Of a DNA stretch of 64,000 bases, positions 45,575 to 53,889 are shown in pieces. The notes under the pieces are model-generated. The model saw only the letters and a list, made by a program, of their open reading frames with translations. It searched no databases and was not told where the DNA came from. The DNA comes from Tolypothrix sp. NIES-4075. GTDB taxonomy: Bacteria > Cyanobacteriota > Cyanobacteriia > Cyanobacteriales > Nostocaceae. A program made the position numbers and the translations under genes. The DNA is taken from NCBI RefSeq assembly GCF_002218085.1, contig NZ_BDUC01000002.1, positions 186,001-250,000 of the forward strand, in the 5' to 3' direction. Every line of letters starts with the position of its first letter. The first letter of the stretch is position 1.

Positions 45575-47275
45575 ATGACTGCTTGTGCAATTGTGGTTCT
45601 CGGTCAAAATAGTGTAACCTTAGCAAAGCAAATAAAAACCGCTTTGCTCAATGCTACTATTTACGGTTTGGCGGAACGTACATCAAATGTCGATGTCAGT
45701 TTCACTAACTTTGGCGAAACACTGCGAGAATTATTTGCAAAGGGAACTCCGATAATCGGCATTTGTGCAGCAGGAATTCTCATCCGCACTCTTGCGCCCA
45801 TTATATCCGATAAGCGTCAAGAACCACCTGTGTTAGCTGTGGCTGAGGATGGTAGCGCTGTCGTCCCGTTATTGGGGGGACTTCAGGGTGTTAATGATTT
45901 AGCCAGACAAATTGCCGCAGTGCTTGAAGTAAAAGCGGCAATTACGACAACTGGAGATATCCGTTTTCACACAGCACTTTTATCTCCTCCAGCAGGATAT
46001 CATTTAGCGAATCCAGATGATGCAAAAAAATTTATTTCTGATTTACTTGCAGGTGCAACGGTAAAATTGAAAGGAACTGCACCTTGGCTAGTTAACAGTA
46101 AACTGCCTTTTGACGAAGAAGGAAAATTAACTATTCAGGTTACAGAATATGAAGTGCCGCTAACACCAGACTGTTTGGTTTATCATCCAGCAACTTTGGC
46201 AATTGGAGTCAGCAATGCTTCACAAGTCAACTCAAAGGATGCAATATCCTGCATTCAGCAAATGCTAGCCGATGCTAAACTTTCAATTTTCTCAGTCGCG
46301 GGTGTCTTTGCGTTAGACGAAGAAGCCGCATCAGTAATTGAGGAAATTGCCGATGCTTTAAATGTACCAGTTCGTTTCTTAAATTGTCAAAGTGAGAAAA
46401 ACGCAGTTGCGATCGCTTTAACTGCAACTGGTGCTAATGGTAAATTAGTTGTGCAACAACAATGTGGTATAAATCTTGCTGTTGCTGTTTCTGGGGAAGT
46501 AATCGATATTAACAGAATTGGTAAACCAAGGGGACAATTATTTATTGTTGGTACTGGTCCTGGTGCGGCAAATTGGATGTCTCCCGAAGTCCAGCAAATT
46601 CTCAGTGAAGCCACAGACTTAGTGGGTTATAGCTTTTACCTTGATTTAGCTGGTTCGTTGCGAGAAGGACAGCGACGACATGAGTTTGATAATCGTGAGG
46701 AACTCGCACGCGCAGAGATGGCTTTGGATTTAGCCGCAGAAGGGCGAATAGTTGCGGTGGTTTCTTCTGGCGACCCTGGTATATATGCAATGGCAGCAGC
46801 GGTGTTTGAGGTGCTTGATTGCAATCAACCGAAATGGCAAAGTATCAAAATTCATGTTGCCCCTGGTATTTCTGCTATACAAGCTGCTGCCGCGAGAATT
46901 GGAGCGCCTATTGGTCATGATTTCTGCGTGATTTCTCTGTCGGATATTCTCAAACCTTGGTCTATTATCGAACGTCGAATTATTGCCGCTGCTGAAGCTG
47001 ATTTGGCGATCGCCTTTTACAACCCCGCATCCAAACAACGCACCTCACAACTTGCATCAGCACGGGAAATTTTGTTGCGGTATCGTTCGCCACAAACTAT
47101 AGTCGTACTTGCCCGGAATGTTGGGCGGACGGGGGAATCAGTTTTAGTGCGGACTTTGGCTGATTTATCGCCTCAGGAGGTAGATATGCGAACTTTGGTG
47201 CTAGTTGGTTCCAGCAAGACGCGCACAGTGCCGCATTATGGGGGTGTTTGGGTTTATACCCCACGTCAGTATTAA
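45575..47275 (+). CDS. cobJ: CbiG-CobJ fusion (cobalamin biosynthesis)
   Basis: 566 residues. The N-terminal part is CbiG-like (IIGICAAGILIRTLAPIISDKRQEPPVLAVAEDGSAVVPLLGGLQGVNDLARQIA). The C-terminal part from about 325 is the precorrin-3B C17-methyltransferase CobJ (GQLFIVGTGPGAANWMSPEV, VVSSGDPGIYAMAAAVFE, VAPGISAIQAAAARIGAPIG). It contracts the ring and methylates C17. Such fusions are common in cyanobacteria. It lies 2.8 kb downstream of the cobGHI operon on the same strand, separated by the PII-like, rbp, hli and small-gene/array interval. No riboswitch was seen ahead of it. Confidence 0.9.
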   Translation: MTACAIVVLGQNSVTLAKQIKTALLNATIYGLAERTSNVDVSFTNFGETLRELFAKGTPIIGICAAGILIRTLAPIISDKRQEPPVLAVAEDGSAVVPLLGGLQGVNDLARQIAAVLEVKAAITTTGDIRFHTALLSPPAGYHLANPDDAKKFISDLLAGATVKLKGTAPWLVNSKLPFDEEGKLTIQVTEYEVPLTPDCLVYHPATLAIGVSNASQVNSKDAISCIQQMLADAKLSIFSVAGVFALDEEAASVIEEIADALNVPVRFLNCQSEKNAVAIALTATGANGKLVVQQQCGINLAVAVSGEVIDINRIGKPRGQLFIVGTGPGAANWMSPEVQQILSEATDLVGYSFYLDLAGSLREGQRRHEFDNREELARAEMALDLAAEGRIVAVVSSGDPGIYAMAAAVFEVLDCNQPKWQSIKIHVAPGISAIQAAAARIGAPIGHDFCVISLSDILKPWSIIERRIIAAAEADLAIAFYNPASKQRTSQLASAREILLRYRSPQTIVVLARNVGRTGESVLVRTLADLSPQEVDMRTLVLVGSSKTRTVPHYGGVWVYTPRQY

Positions 47276-47345
47276 ATAGGTGCGGCAGAGAAAATATGAA
47301 GAAAAATATCTCTTGCAAAAATCTGAATAAGATTAAAATAAACTA

Positions 47346-47482
47346 CAGTAGGATTTAGGCTTTTAGGACTAAAAAACGAACCGCCTTCGCCCTTGGCGTC
47401 TCCGTTCGCGTAGCGTCTCCGATAGGAGAAGGAGAAGGACGCCAAGGAATAAGAGTTTAAGAGAGTTTTTGCGTAAGTCCTA
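47346..47482. repeat. Dispersed repeat with GCGTAAGTCCT end
   Basis: An element with inner inverted GGCGTCTCCGTTCGCGTAGC and GGAGAAGGACGCCAAGG, ending AGAGAGTTTTTGCGTAAGTCCT. The AGAGAGTTTTTGCG end and the AGGACTTACGCA start recur at 63.15-63.25 kb, so this is a MITE-like family. No coding capacity. Confidence 0.5.
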
Positions 47483-47560
47483 AGATAAACACAGATTACC
47501 TCAGGCAGGAGTACTACAATATTAAAAATTATTAATAAATTGATGATTAGAAAATAAATT

Positions 47561-48340
47561 ATGCAATATTTAGGTATATTGAATACAACATTGAGTTTAG
47601 AACTTTTTCATCTTCAAACCAATACGTCTTTGGAGCTACCAGCGATTTATGTAATTCGTATTGGTAAGCCAAATGAGCAAGTTTCAGTCGATATTGATGT
47701 TTCTCTATTACCAAATACTGATGTTGTTTCTCGGCTTCATGCAGAGATTCATATAGAAGGAAATAATTACTATATTGAAGATTTAGGAAGTACTAACGGT
47801 ACATATATTAACAATACAAAGTTAATATCTAAAACTCGTTATCAGCTTAATTTAGGAGATAAAATAGACCTTGGTCAAGAAAGTAAAGTAACGTTTATTT
47901 TTCAACAGAAACAACACAAAGCAAATATTTTTTCGACTGCAAATCCTACAGCAATTCAGCGAGATGCTGAAAACGGTAAATCAATTCAAGTAGACCGTCC
48001 AAGCAAGTTTGTCGGCTTGGCATTAATGGTTGCAGGAATTATAATTTTTGCAGGAAATACTCAAGTGGGTCTTTTTGTGCGTATTCCTGGTGTATTGTTA
48101 TGTATCGCCGGCGTTGTAGTTTTAATGCAGCAGCGAATAAGACGTAATTACGGATGGATTTTGATAGCGCTAGGAATAGCAGTCATCGTTTTTACTGGCA
48201 ATGTCTTCGCATCAGTTAATTTTCTTGCTATTCTGATTGCATCGGCTTTATTATTTGCTGGATATAAACTTTTTAGTACAGGGAAAGTGTTTAATTATAG
48301 TTTGCGATCGCTTGACGGATTATTAAAGAATAAAAAATAA
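47561..48340 (+). CDS. FHA domain membrane protein
   Basis: 259 residues. The first half is a forkhead-associated domain that binds phosphothreonine peptides: IRIGKPNEQVSVDIDVSLLP, SRLHAEIHIEGNNYYIEDLGSTNGTYINN (core R-x-H and S-x-N-G-T motif). After a linker it has three or four hydrophobic segments (LALMVAGIIIFAG, PGVLLCIAGVVVLM, WILIALGIAVIVFTG, FLAILIASALLFAGY). It could link Ser/Thr kinase signalling to the membrane. No kinase is adjacent. A short inverted repeat (AGGGTGG/CCACCCT) after the stop may be a terminator. Confidence 0.85.
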   Translation: MQYLGILNTTLSLELFHLQTNTSLELPAIYVIRIGKPNEQVSVDIDVSLLPNTDVVSRLHAEIHIEGNNYYIEDLGSTNGTYINNTKLISKTRYQLNLGDKIDLGQESKVTFIFQQKQHKANIFSTANPTAIQRDAENGKSIQVDRPSKFVGLALMVAGIIIFAGNTQVGLFVRIPGVLLCIAGVVVLMQQRIRRNYGWILIALGIAVIVFTGNVFASVNFLAILIASALLFAGYKLFSTGKVFNYSLRSLDGLLKNKK

Positions 48341-48460
48341 ATTAGGGTGGAGTTAGCTACCCACCCTGTTATTTCTCCAGATAATATCAAGTAACAATTT
48401 ATCAAAAAATCGCTTACATCCAGGTTCTTATTGTTACTTGATTTCCAGTATGATAAATTA

Positions 48461-48730
48461 TTATGCGGTGCGACGGCTAAACCAGTTCCACAGAAACACG
48501 GCAATGATTGCACCCAGTACAGCTACAGCAACTCCAGGAATGCTCAAACTTGTAGCTGTAAGTTGTAAACTTCCCGTAGTCAGAAAACTTCCCAATGTAC
48601 CACCAACGAAAGCGCCGATAATACCTAATAAGATTGTACCGAGAATACCACCACCTTGATGACCGGGATAAATAGCTTTAGCGATCGCGCCAGCCAACAA
48701 ACCTAAAACAATCCATGCAACTATATTCAT
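48461..48730 (-). CDS. GlsB/YeaQ/YmgE family stress-response membrane protein
   Basis: 89 residues, glycine-rich and very hydrophobic: WIVLGLLAGAIAKAIYPGHQGGGILGTILLGIIGAFVGGTLGSFL, then VAVLGAIIAVFLWNWF. This is the transglycosylase-associated/GlsB family, small membrane proteins induced by general stress. The biochemical function is unknown. Converges with the FHA gene. A repeat-rich spacer lies on its upstream side. Confidence 0.88.
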   Translation of the reverse strand: MNIVAWIVLGLLAGAIAKAIYPGHQGGGILGTILLGIIGAFVGGTLGSFLTTGSLQLTATSLSIPGVAVAVLGAIIAVFLWNWFSRRTA

Positions 48731-48905
48731 AGTTTTATTCCTTTGAATTCAATGTTTCCTTTCTTTTGATGAATACAGAATATCAATGTCCTGATTGAAA
48801 ACCAATCTGTCAGGCGAAAGAAATGTCAAATTTCCACTATTCCTTCTGGTTAGCTGCTTTGGAGTCACTATATCTATCTTTTGGTTTGTCTTTATCTAAT
48901 TACTA

Positions 48906-49136
48906 ATGAGTGAAAAGACCTATTTCTGTAGTAACGGCTTCAGCCGTTAAATTATGATGAGCGGTAAACCGCTCACTACGAAAGTACATTTAAATGAGTG
49001 AAAAGACCTATTTCTGTAGTAACGGCTTCAGCCGTTAAATTATGATGAGCGGTAAACCGCTCACCCTCCGGGTTCGCTAGTCGCTCATGGGGGTAACGAA
49101 CATGACCGCGCTGGCTCACTACGAAAGTACATTTTA
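48906..49136. repeat. Tandem 88-bp duplication carrying a 55-bp inserted repeat
   Basis: Copy one (48906-48993) and copy two (from 48994) both start ATGAGTGAAAAGACC and run through GTAGTAACGGCTTCAGCCGT to CGAAAGTACATTT. Copy two is interrupted at 49064-49118 by extra sequence that starts CCCTCCGGGTTCGCTAGTC and ends CGCGCTGGCTCA. The uninterrupted copy defines the original site. GCTCA flanks the insert on both sides. Confidence 0.85.
49064..49118. mobile_element. 55-bp inserted GC-rich repeat with GCTCA duplication
   Basis: The insert includes one 5-bp flank copy, so the element itself is about 50 bp (49064-49113). It resembles the repeat at 17030-17093 at both ends (CGGGTTCGCCAGTC / CTGGACTCA) and the insert in cobG. 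This is direct evidence that the family can move, perhaps through a transposase supplied in trans. Confidence 0.7.
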
Positions 49137-49140
49137 CTTA

Positions 49141-50610
49141 TCAACAGCGCTGTAGTTGAGATAACAAGACGACAATTTCATCAACTCCTTCTCGCAAAGC
49201 TTTCGCTTTCTGTTCGCTTTGATTAACAATAATGCTGAAAACCAAAGGCTCATATTTGGGAGTATTTACATATCCAGATAAAGAAACAACACCAGTCACC
49301 GTGCCTGTTTTTGCTTGTACAATACCATACGCTGGCGTGTTGAGAAAGCGATTTTTCAGAGAACCGCTTTTGCCGGCAACAGGTAAAGATGCGCGATAAA
49401 CTGATGAGGAAGGTGTTTTTGCCATTGCTTGCAAAACTTGCACTAAAGCTTCTGGACTAACTAAATCATGTCGCGATAACCCGGAACCATCTACTAGAGC
49501 GTAACCTGTAGGATTGACTCCTAATTGAGTTAAAGTTGTTTTGAGAACTTCTAAACCAGCATTAACAGTAGTTTGATCTGGCTTTTTGGGTTGTAATGCG
49601 ATCGCCCTCAACAATGCTTCAGCATACAAATTGTTACTATTCTGATTTGTCTCCATCAGCAAGTCTGATAAAGGAGACGACTCTACAAAAGCTACTTCCT
49701 GTTGATTAACACCCCCAGATACTACCCCTGTCTCTGGCAAGCGGATTTTTTCCCCAGCCAAAGCTGTGCGAAAGCGTCGCAAAAAGTAATTATTAGGATC
49801 GACCACAGGCACTTTAACTAAAAACGGATCGGCTTTCGCTGCTAGTTGCCCTTGAATTCGCAACACGTTTCCGGATAATTCGCGGGTAACATTGATAAAA
49901 GTTGGTTGTTTTTCCTCAACTGTCACCGATTGATTAATAATCTGCCAGAATCTCGCTTCATTAAAATCAGTCCAGCCAACTTGTAAAGGTTTACCCACAG
50001 CTTGCGGTATCAAGTTGATACTAAACACATTTTCATTGAGAATCAAGCTGTTAACAGGTGCGCCATAGTCTGAGTAAACATCTTCCCATTCCCAGCTGGG
50101 GGAGACAATATCCCCTTGAAAATAGCTATCATCGGCAATCAACTTTGTAATTTGGGTAATTCCCTTTGCTTTCAACTGTTTCGCCAATGCTACAAGCTGA
50201 GTATCGCCGAAGCTAGGATCTCCCCTACCCACGACACGCAAAACATTATTACCATCTTGATAAACAGAGGTACGAATGCGGTAATTTGCCCCCAATTGCT
50301 GTAAAGCGGCAGCCGTTGTCAGAAGTTTGGCATTAGAAGCAGGAGTAAAATATTTCTGGGCATCCCGACTGTAAAGATTTTGCGCTTTATATAAAGGTTG
50401 CACCAAAATACCCCAACGCACCCGACTGTATTGCGGACGGTTTATCACTTCATCCACCGCTGCTGCCAGTTGAGTGGGGCAAATATTTTTGGTTTTGGTT
50501 GCCGGCGCGACTTTTATTTGTGCTTGAGCAACTCTAGAATTAAATGCCATCTGGGTAGTCAAAAATAGCAGCAAACAACCCAGTGGTTGACTAAGTGCCT
50601 TAATCTTCAC
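49141..50610 (-). CDS. dacB: D-alanyl-D-alanine carboxypeptidase/endopeptidase (PBP4, DacB)
   Basis: 489 residues of peptidase family S13. A signal peptide (LGCLLLFLTTQMAFNSRVAQA) precedes the catalytic SxxK motif at PASNAKLLTTAAA. The SxN motif is in NQNSNNLYAEALLR, and KTG in VQAKTGTVTGV. DGSGLSRHD is also family-typical. It trims or cleaves peptidoglycan crosslinks in the periplasm. The catalytic residues are all present. It stands alone, with its 3' end in the 48.9-49.14 kb repeat region. Confidence 0.9.
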   Translation of the reverse strand: MKIKALSQPLGCLLLFLTTQMAFNSRVAQAQIKVAPATKTKNICPTQLAAAVDEVINRPQYSRVRWGILVQPLYKAQNLYSRDAQKYFTPASNAKLLTTAAALQQLGANYRIRTSVYQDGNNVLRVVGRGDPSFGDTQLVALAKQLKAKGITQITKLIADDSYFQGDIVSPSWEWEDVYSDYGAPVNSLILNENVFSINLIPQAVGKPLQVGWTDFNEARFWQIINQSVTVEEKQPTFINVTRELSGNVLRIQGQLAAKADPFLVKVPVVDPNNYFLRRFRTALAGEKIRLPETGVVSGGVNQQEVAFVESSPLSDLLMETNQNSNNLYAEALLRAIALQPKKPDQTTVNAGLEVLKTTLTQLGVNPTGYALVDGSGLSRHDLVSPEALVQVLQAMAKTPSSSVYRASLPVAGKSGSLKNRFLNTPAYGIVQAKTGTVTGVVSLSGYVNTPKYEPLVFSIIVNQSEQKAKALREGVDEIVVLLSQLQRC

Positions 50611-50820
50611 TGATACTCCTCATCCCAATGATAGATTTTATCACTTTTATCTCAAATTTATTTCCTCAGACAGAAGCAAGCGGGTATACCTAATTTATTA
50701 GTATTGTGTTCGATGCTGATATATTTGATACGCACCGTTAAATTGAAAATAATTCATGGGATGGTAAAATCGCCACATTAACCAATATGCATACACAAAA
50801 ATACGAATAGAGGTAAAAAT

Positions 50821-51438
50821 GTGAATACATTCTTGTCTAGCGTGGCTGTATTACTCTCTACTTTGGCTTTAATGTGTAGCGGCTATACAGCTTATCAAGT
50901 TTTCACGCTACAGCAGACACTCAATAGTACGAAAGCCACTAACATTCCTCCTATTTCCATACCACCAGCAGTCCCAACTGCGGAAACTCCTACTCCTGCA
51001 ACAATTGCACCATCGTCAGTGACGACACCAGCAACTACCGCTAAAGCCTCAACATTTACCCCCGGTCAATTTGTGCAGCCTGCTTTTGGTAATAAAGCAA
51101 AAGTAGAGTTACTCTCACTTAAACGAATTAAAGATCCGGCAACTGCAAACCGTGATGTAGTGAACCTGCGGATGCGGGTGCGTCGCGTCGCCACAGATGG
51201 AGTTGTTGGTAGTGATATTATATCGATTGGGAGTACAACAGCCCGTAATCCTGACACCAGCGAAACCTACAAAGCTGTTTCCTTAGATCGCTCAACCGGA
51301 AGCGTTTCTTTGTTTCAGGTACGTGCAAATTCCTCAGCTGATGCCTATGTCTGGTTAAGGGTTCCCGAAGGTGTGAATAATTTGGATATCTTTGTGCCAG
51401 ATACAGCAGCGTTTCAAAATGTACCAATTTCTAATTAA
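50821..51438 (+). CDS. Hypothetical exported or membrane-anchored protein
   Basis: 205 residues from a GTG start at 50821. An N-terminal hydrophobic segment (FLSSVAVLLSTLALMCSGYTAY) looks like a signal anchor. It is followed by a Pro/Thr-rich linker (PPISIPPAVPTAETPTPATI) and a beta-rich domain (FGNKAKVELLSLKRI, VVNLRMRVRRVATDG, DAYVWLRVPEGVNNLDIFVPD). No family recognised. It resembles a small extracytoplasmic DUF4352-like beta-sandwich only loosely. Convergent with mysC across a dispersed repeat. Confidence 0.55.
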   Translation: MNTFLSSVAVLLSTLALMCSGYTAYQVFTLQQTLNSTKATNIPPISIPPAVPTAETPTPATIAPSSVTTPATTAKASTFTPGQFVQPAFGNKAKVELLSLKRIKDPATANRDVVNLRMRVRRVATDGVVGSDIISIGSTTARNPDTSETYKAVSLDRSTGSVSLFQVRANSSADAYVWLRVPEGVNNLDIFVPDTAAFQNVPISN

Positions 51439-51450
51439 AGATTGATAAAC

Positions 51451-51509
51451 CCGTAGTGAGGACTTTAGTCCTCATCTTATTAATATAAGGACTTCAGTCC
51501 TTACTACGA
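51451..51509. repeat. Dispersed palindromic repeat (GTAGTGAGGACT family)
   Basis: GTAGTGAGGACTTTAGTCCT is followed by its inverted partner AAGGACTTCAGTCCTTACTA, as at 45.49 kb. It separates the convergent hypothetical gene and mysC and may act as a bidirectional terminator. Confidence 0.6.
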
Positions 51510-51511
51510 AA

Positions 51512-52840
51512 TTAATCGCCACCTAACTCAACAAGCTTACCAATGTTGAAATCTATTCTGATCCAACCTTTTAACTTTTGTAAATTCTGAAGTATCAATA
51601 AAGGAATTTGCCAGTGATGTACTGTTAAAAATGGCAGCGGATCGCTAACACTAAAAATCGCGTCCTTACCCCGAAAAATATTCTTAAACCACACCTGCAA
51701 TTGCTGTAACGACTTAACATTAGTCAGCCTCCATACTTCATGATACAACCAATAAGTAGGCTTACTTTCCGGTAAGGGCTGCATCGGTGCGCTGAAAGTA
51801 TCTTTACTCAAATATGCATCGGCTACCCCAGAATGGTCATGAAACATTGTAATTGCTGAGTGCGTGCGGGGGTTACACTCAATTGCATAAACTGTGCCGT
51901 CTTCTTGTTCGATGAAGTCAAAAGAAATTTGTCCGGTCAAATTTAATTCTTTGACAAAATGACTAACCCATGCTGTCATTTTTGGTTTATCAACGTGTTC
52001 GTAGTTGACTTGAAATGCAGACGAGTCAGAACATCCGTGCAACTTCATCTCTCCGTCTCGAACTGTGCTATGGGTGCAATACTCTTGTCCGGTAATAAAT
52101 TCCTGCATCATCCAAGGATGATCTTCACTGATTGGCAAGTTTTTCACGTAATTAGCCATGTCTGCACAAGGCAGCTTGACCATATCCAAGCGGTAAAATG
52201 AGCTATATGGAATACTCTTAAGAATATATTTGCGTTTTTCTGACTCAAAGTTGAATTTTAAGATTTGTTCTGGATCTGTAATTAAATGTGATTTTGGTGC
52301 TGTCAAACCAAGACTTAGTGCTTTTTCACTAAAGGTGAATTTGTCATCTAACATCTTGGTGACATCTGCATCAAAAGTAAAGGCTTCGCAGTAAGTCGAT
52401 AATACAGGTTTGGCTAAAGAGTCATAATAACTAGCAACTGGACTGGATACGGGGATAAATATGTCAATATTTTCTTTTTTAACTATATCGAGCAAAGCTT
52501 GAATATAACCGTCTGCATCTTCCTGCGGTTCGGGTATGGTGTAGAAGTTTTCGATAGAGTTGGAAAAACGATGACCGGATAACCAGTATTTCTTGGTTTC
52601 AACTAAAAAAACTTTATGTCCGGCAGCGTGAAATAAACGAGCTAGTTGCAGAGCTTTCGTCATCTTACCACCTGTGAGTAAGATGTTTTTCGGGTTTTCT
52701 GCTGATACTTGCTTCTTGAAAGGCGATTTTAATAAATTCCATACTAATGATGCGAGTACGAAGCTGCAATTGAAAGGAAATGCGATCGCCAGCAATAAAA
52801 GTGTACCCAGATTTTGGAATAATGCTCTAATCTGCGCCAT
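51512..52840 (-). CDS. mysC: ATP-grasp ligase MysC (mycosporine-glycine synthase)
   Basis: About 442 residues from the ATG at 52840 (MAQIRALFQNLGTLLLLAIA). A longer frame to 52993 would consist of repeat-encoded PHLPHLPH sequence and is rejected. MysC joins glycine to 4-deoxygadusol, giving mycosporine-glycine. ATP-grasp features are present: KRKYILKSIPYSSFY, WMMQEFITGQEYCTHS, QISFDFIEQEDGTVYAIECNPRTHS. An N-terminal hydrophobic helix may anchor it. Third gene of the mysA-mysB-mysC group. No mysD (D-Ala-D-Ala ligase-like) or mysE (NRPS-like) gene follows within the window. Confidence 0.9.
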   Translation of the reverse strand: MAQIRALFQNLGTLLLLAIAFPFNCSFVLASLVWNLLKSPFKKQVSAENPKNILLTGGKMTKALQLARLFHAAGHKVFLVETKKYWLSGHRFSNSIENFYTIPEPQEDADGYIQALLDIVKKENIDIFIPVSSPVASYYDSLAKPVLSTYCEAFTFDADVTKMLDDKFTFSEKALSLGLTAPKSHLITDPEQILKFNFESEKRKYILKSIPYSSFYRLDMVKLPCADMANYVKNLPISEDHPWMMQEFITGQEYCTHSTVRDGEMKLHGCSDSSAFQVNYEHVDKPKMTAWVSHFVKELNLTGQISFDFIEQEDGTVYAIECNPRTHSAITMFHDHSGVADAYLSKDTFSAPMQPLPESKPTYWLYHEVWRLTNVKSLQQLQVWFKNIFRGKDAIFSVSDPLPFLTVHHWQIPLLILQNLQKLKGWIRIDFNIGKLVELGGD

Positions 52841-53067
52841 AGGGGGAAGGGGGGGAGTGGGAGAGTGGGGGGGCAGGGGGAGGGGGAGACAAGGGGAGCC
52901 AGCGCTGTGCGGAGGCGTCCTCCGTTGAGGCGACTGGCGTGGACAAGGGGGATGGGGGAGATGGGGAAGATGAGGGAGATGGGGGAGTGCCAATTACCCA
53001 TTACCCATTACCCATTACCAATTACCCATTCCCCATTCCCCATTCCCCAGTCCCCAGTCCCCATGCC
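52841..53067. repeat. G-rich and CCCATTA heptamer repeats between mysB and mysC
   Basis: The spacer is almost entirely low-complexity: GGGGGAGTGGGAGAGTGGGG, the dispersed GAGCCAGCGCTGTGCGG block at about 52897, then CCCATTA/CCCATTC heptamers to about 53063. This separates mysB and mysC by 227 bp and could fold strongly. Repeat expansion may affect co-expression. Confidence 0.7.
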
Positions 53068-53889
53068 CTACAATCGTCTGATAATGGTTAGACCGTCTCG
53101 CAAGGGTAGCATTACCTGTTCAACGCGGTTGTCGTTTTTGACAACTAAGTTGAAGTTGGCGATCGCTTGTCCATTTGCTGTACGCTGTTGAGGTGGAAGA
53201 TAAGGCTGTCCTTGCAATAAGGTATTGTCTACGCAGATGAAGCCGTTGGGAGCAAGCAAGTTTAAGTCTAGCAGCATCTGAAAGTACTGAACGTACTCTT
53301 TTTTATCGGCATCAATGAATACTAAGTCAAATGACTCTTTCATCTCTGCCAGTTTACCAAGAGTTTCCAGCGCTCCACCCACTTTCACTTCTATTTTCTG
53401 TCCGTGGTCTGATTGCTCAAATAAGGACTTGGCAAAATCCGCTACATATGCATCTACCTCGCAAGCTACCAAACGCCCATCACTTGGTAATGCTTCTGCC
53501 ATTGCCAGCGCTGAATAGCCGGTAAACATGCCGATATCTAACACAGTTTTTGCTTGTGTCATGTGGACAAACATTTTTAACGTTTGTCCTTCGACGTGTC
53601 CGGAAAGCATTTCCTGCTCTAATTCTCGCACTGTTGAGCCATCGCTAAATCGCTGTTTCCAGGCTTCTTGCTGGGTCGATAAGGCGATCGCCGCTAATGC
53701 TGGGGATTCATCGGTGGTACACTCATCTAGATAAGGATCTAATAGAGCGGCTAGACGCAAGCATTGCTGTAAATGCTCTTTTAAACTTGGATTGTCTTGC
53801 GCTTGGGTAACGGCAGTTTCTAGATGTTCTACCAAGATACCCAACGGTGTGACGGGACGGGCTTTTTCCACGTTGACAACAGTAGACAT
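53068..53889 (-). CDS. mysB: O-methyltransferase MysB (4-deoxygadusol synthesis)
   Basis: 273 residues of the caffeoyl-CoA/catechol O-methyltransferase fold. The SAM-binding motif is TVLDIGMFTGYSALAMAEALP, followed by GRLVACEVDAYVADFA and SFDLVFIDADKKEYVQYFQMLLDLNLLAPNGFICVDN. It methylates desmethyl-4-deoxygadusol to 4-deoxygadusol. Its ATG overlaps the mysA stop by one base (TAATG), so the two are translationally coupled. Catalytic motifs intact. Confidence 0.92.
   Translation of the reverse strand: MSTVVNVEKARPVTPLGILVEHLETAVTQAQDNPSLKEHLQQCLRLAALLDPYLDECTTDESPALAAIALSTQQEAWKQRFSDGSTVRELEQEMLSGHVEGQTLKMFVHMTQAKTVLDIGMFTGYSALAMAEALPSDGRLVACEVDAYVADFAKSLFEQSDHGQKIEVKVGGALETLGKLAEMKESFDLVFIDADKKEYVQYFQMLLDLNLLAPNGFICVDNTLLQGQPYLPPQQRTANGQAIANFNLVVKNDNRVEQVMLPLRDGLTIIRRL

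Noticed and set aside
52841..52993. N-terminal extension of MysC
   Set aside because: The extra 51 codons are Pro/His/Leu repeats encoded by intergenic heptamers; the start at 52840 matches the family.
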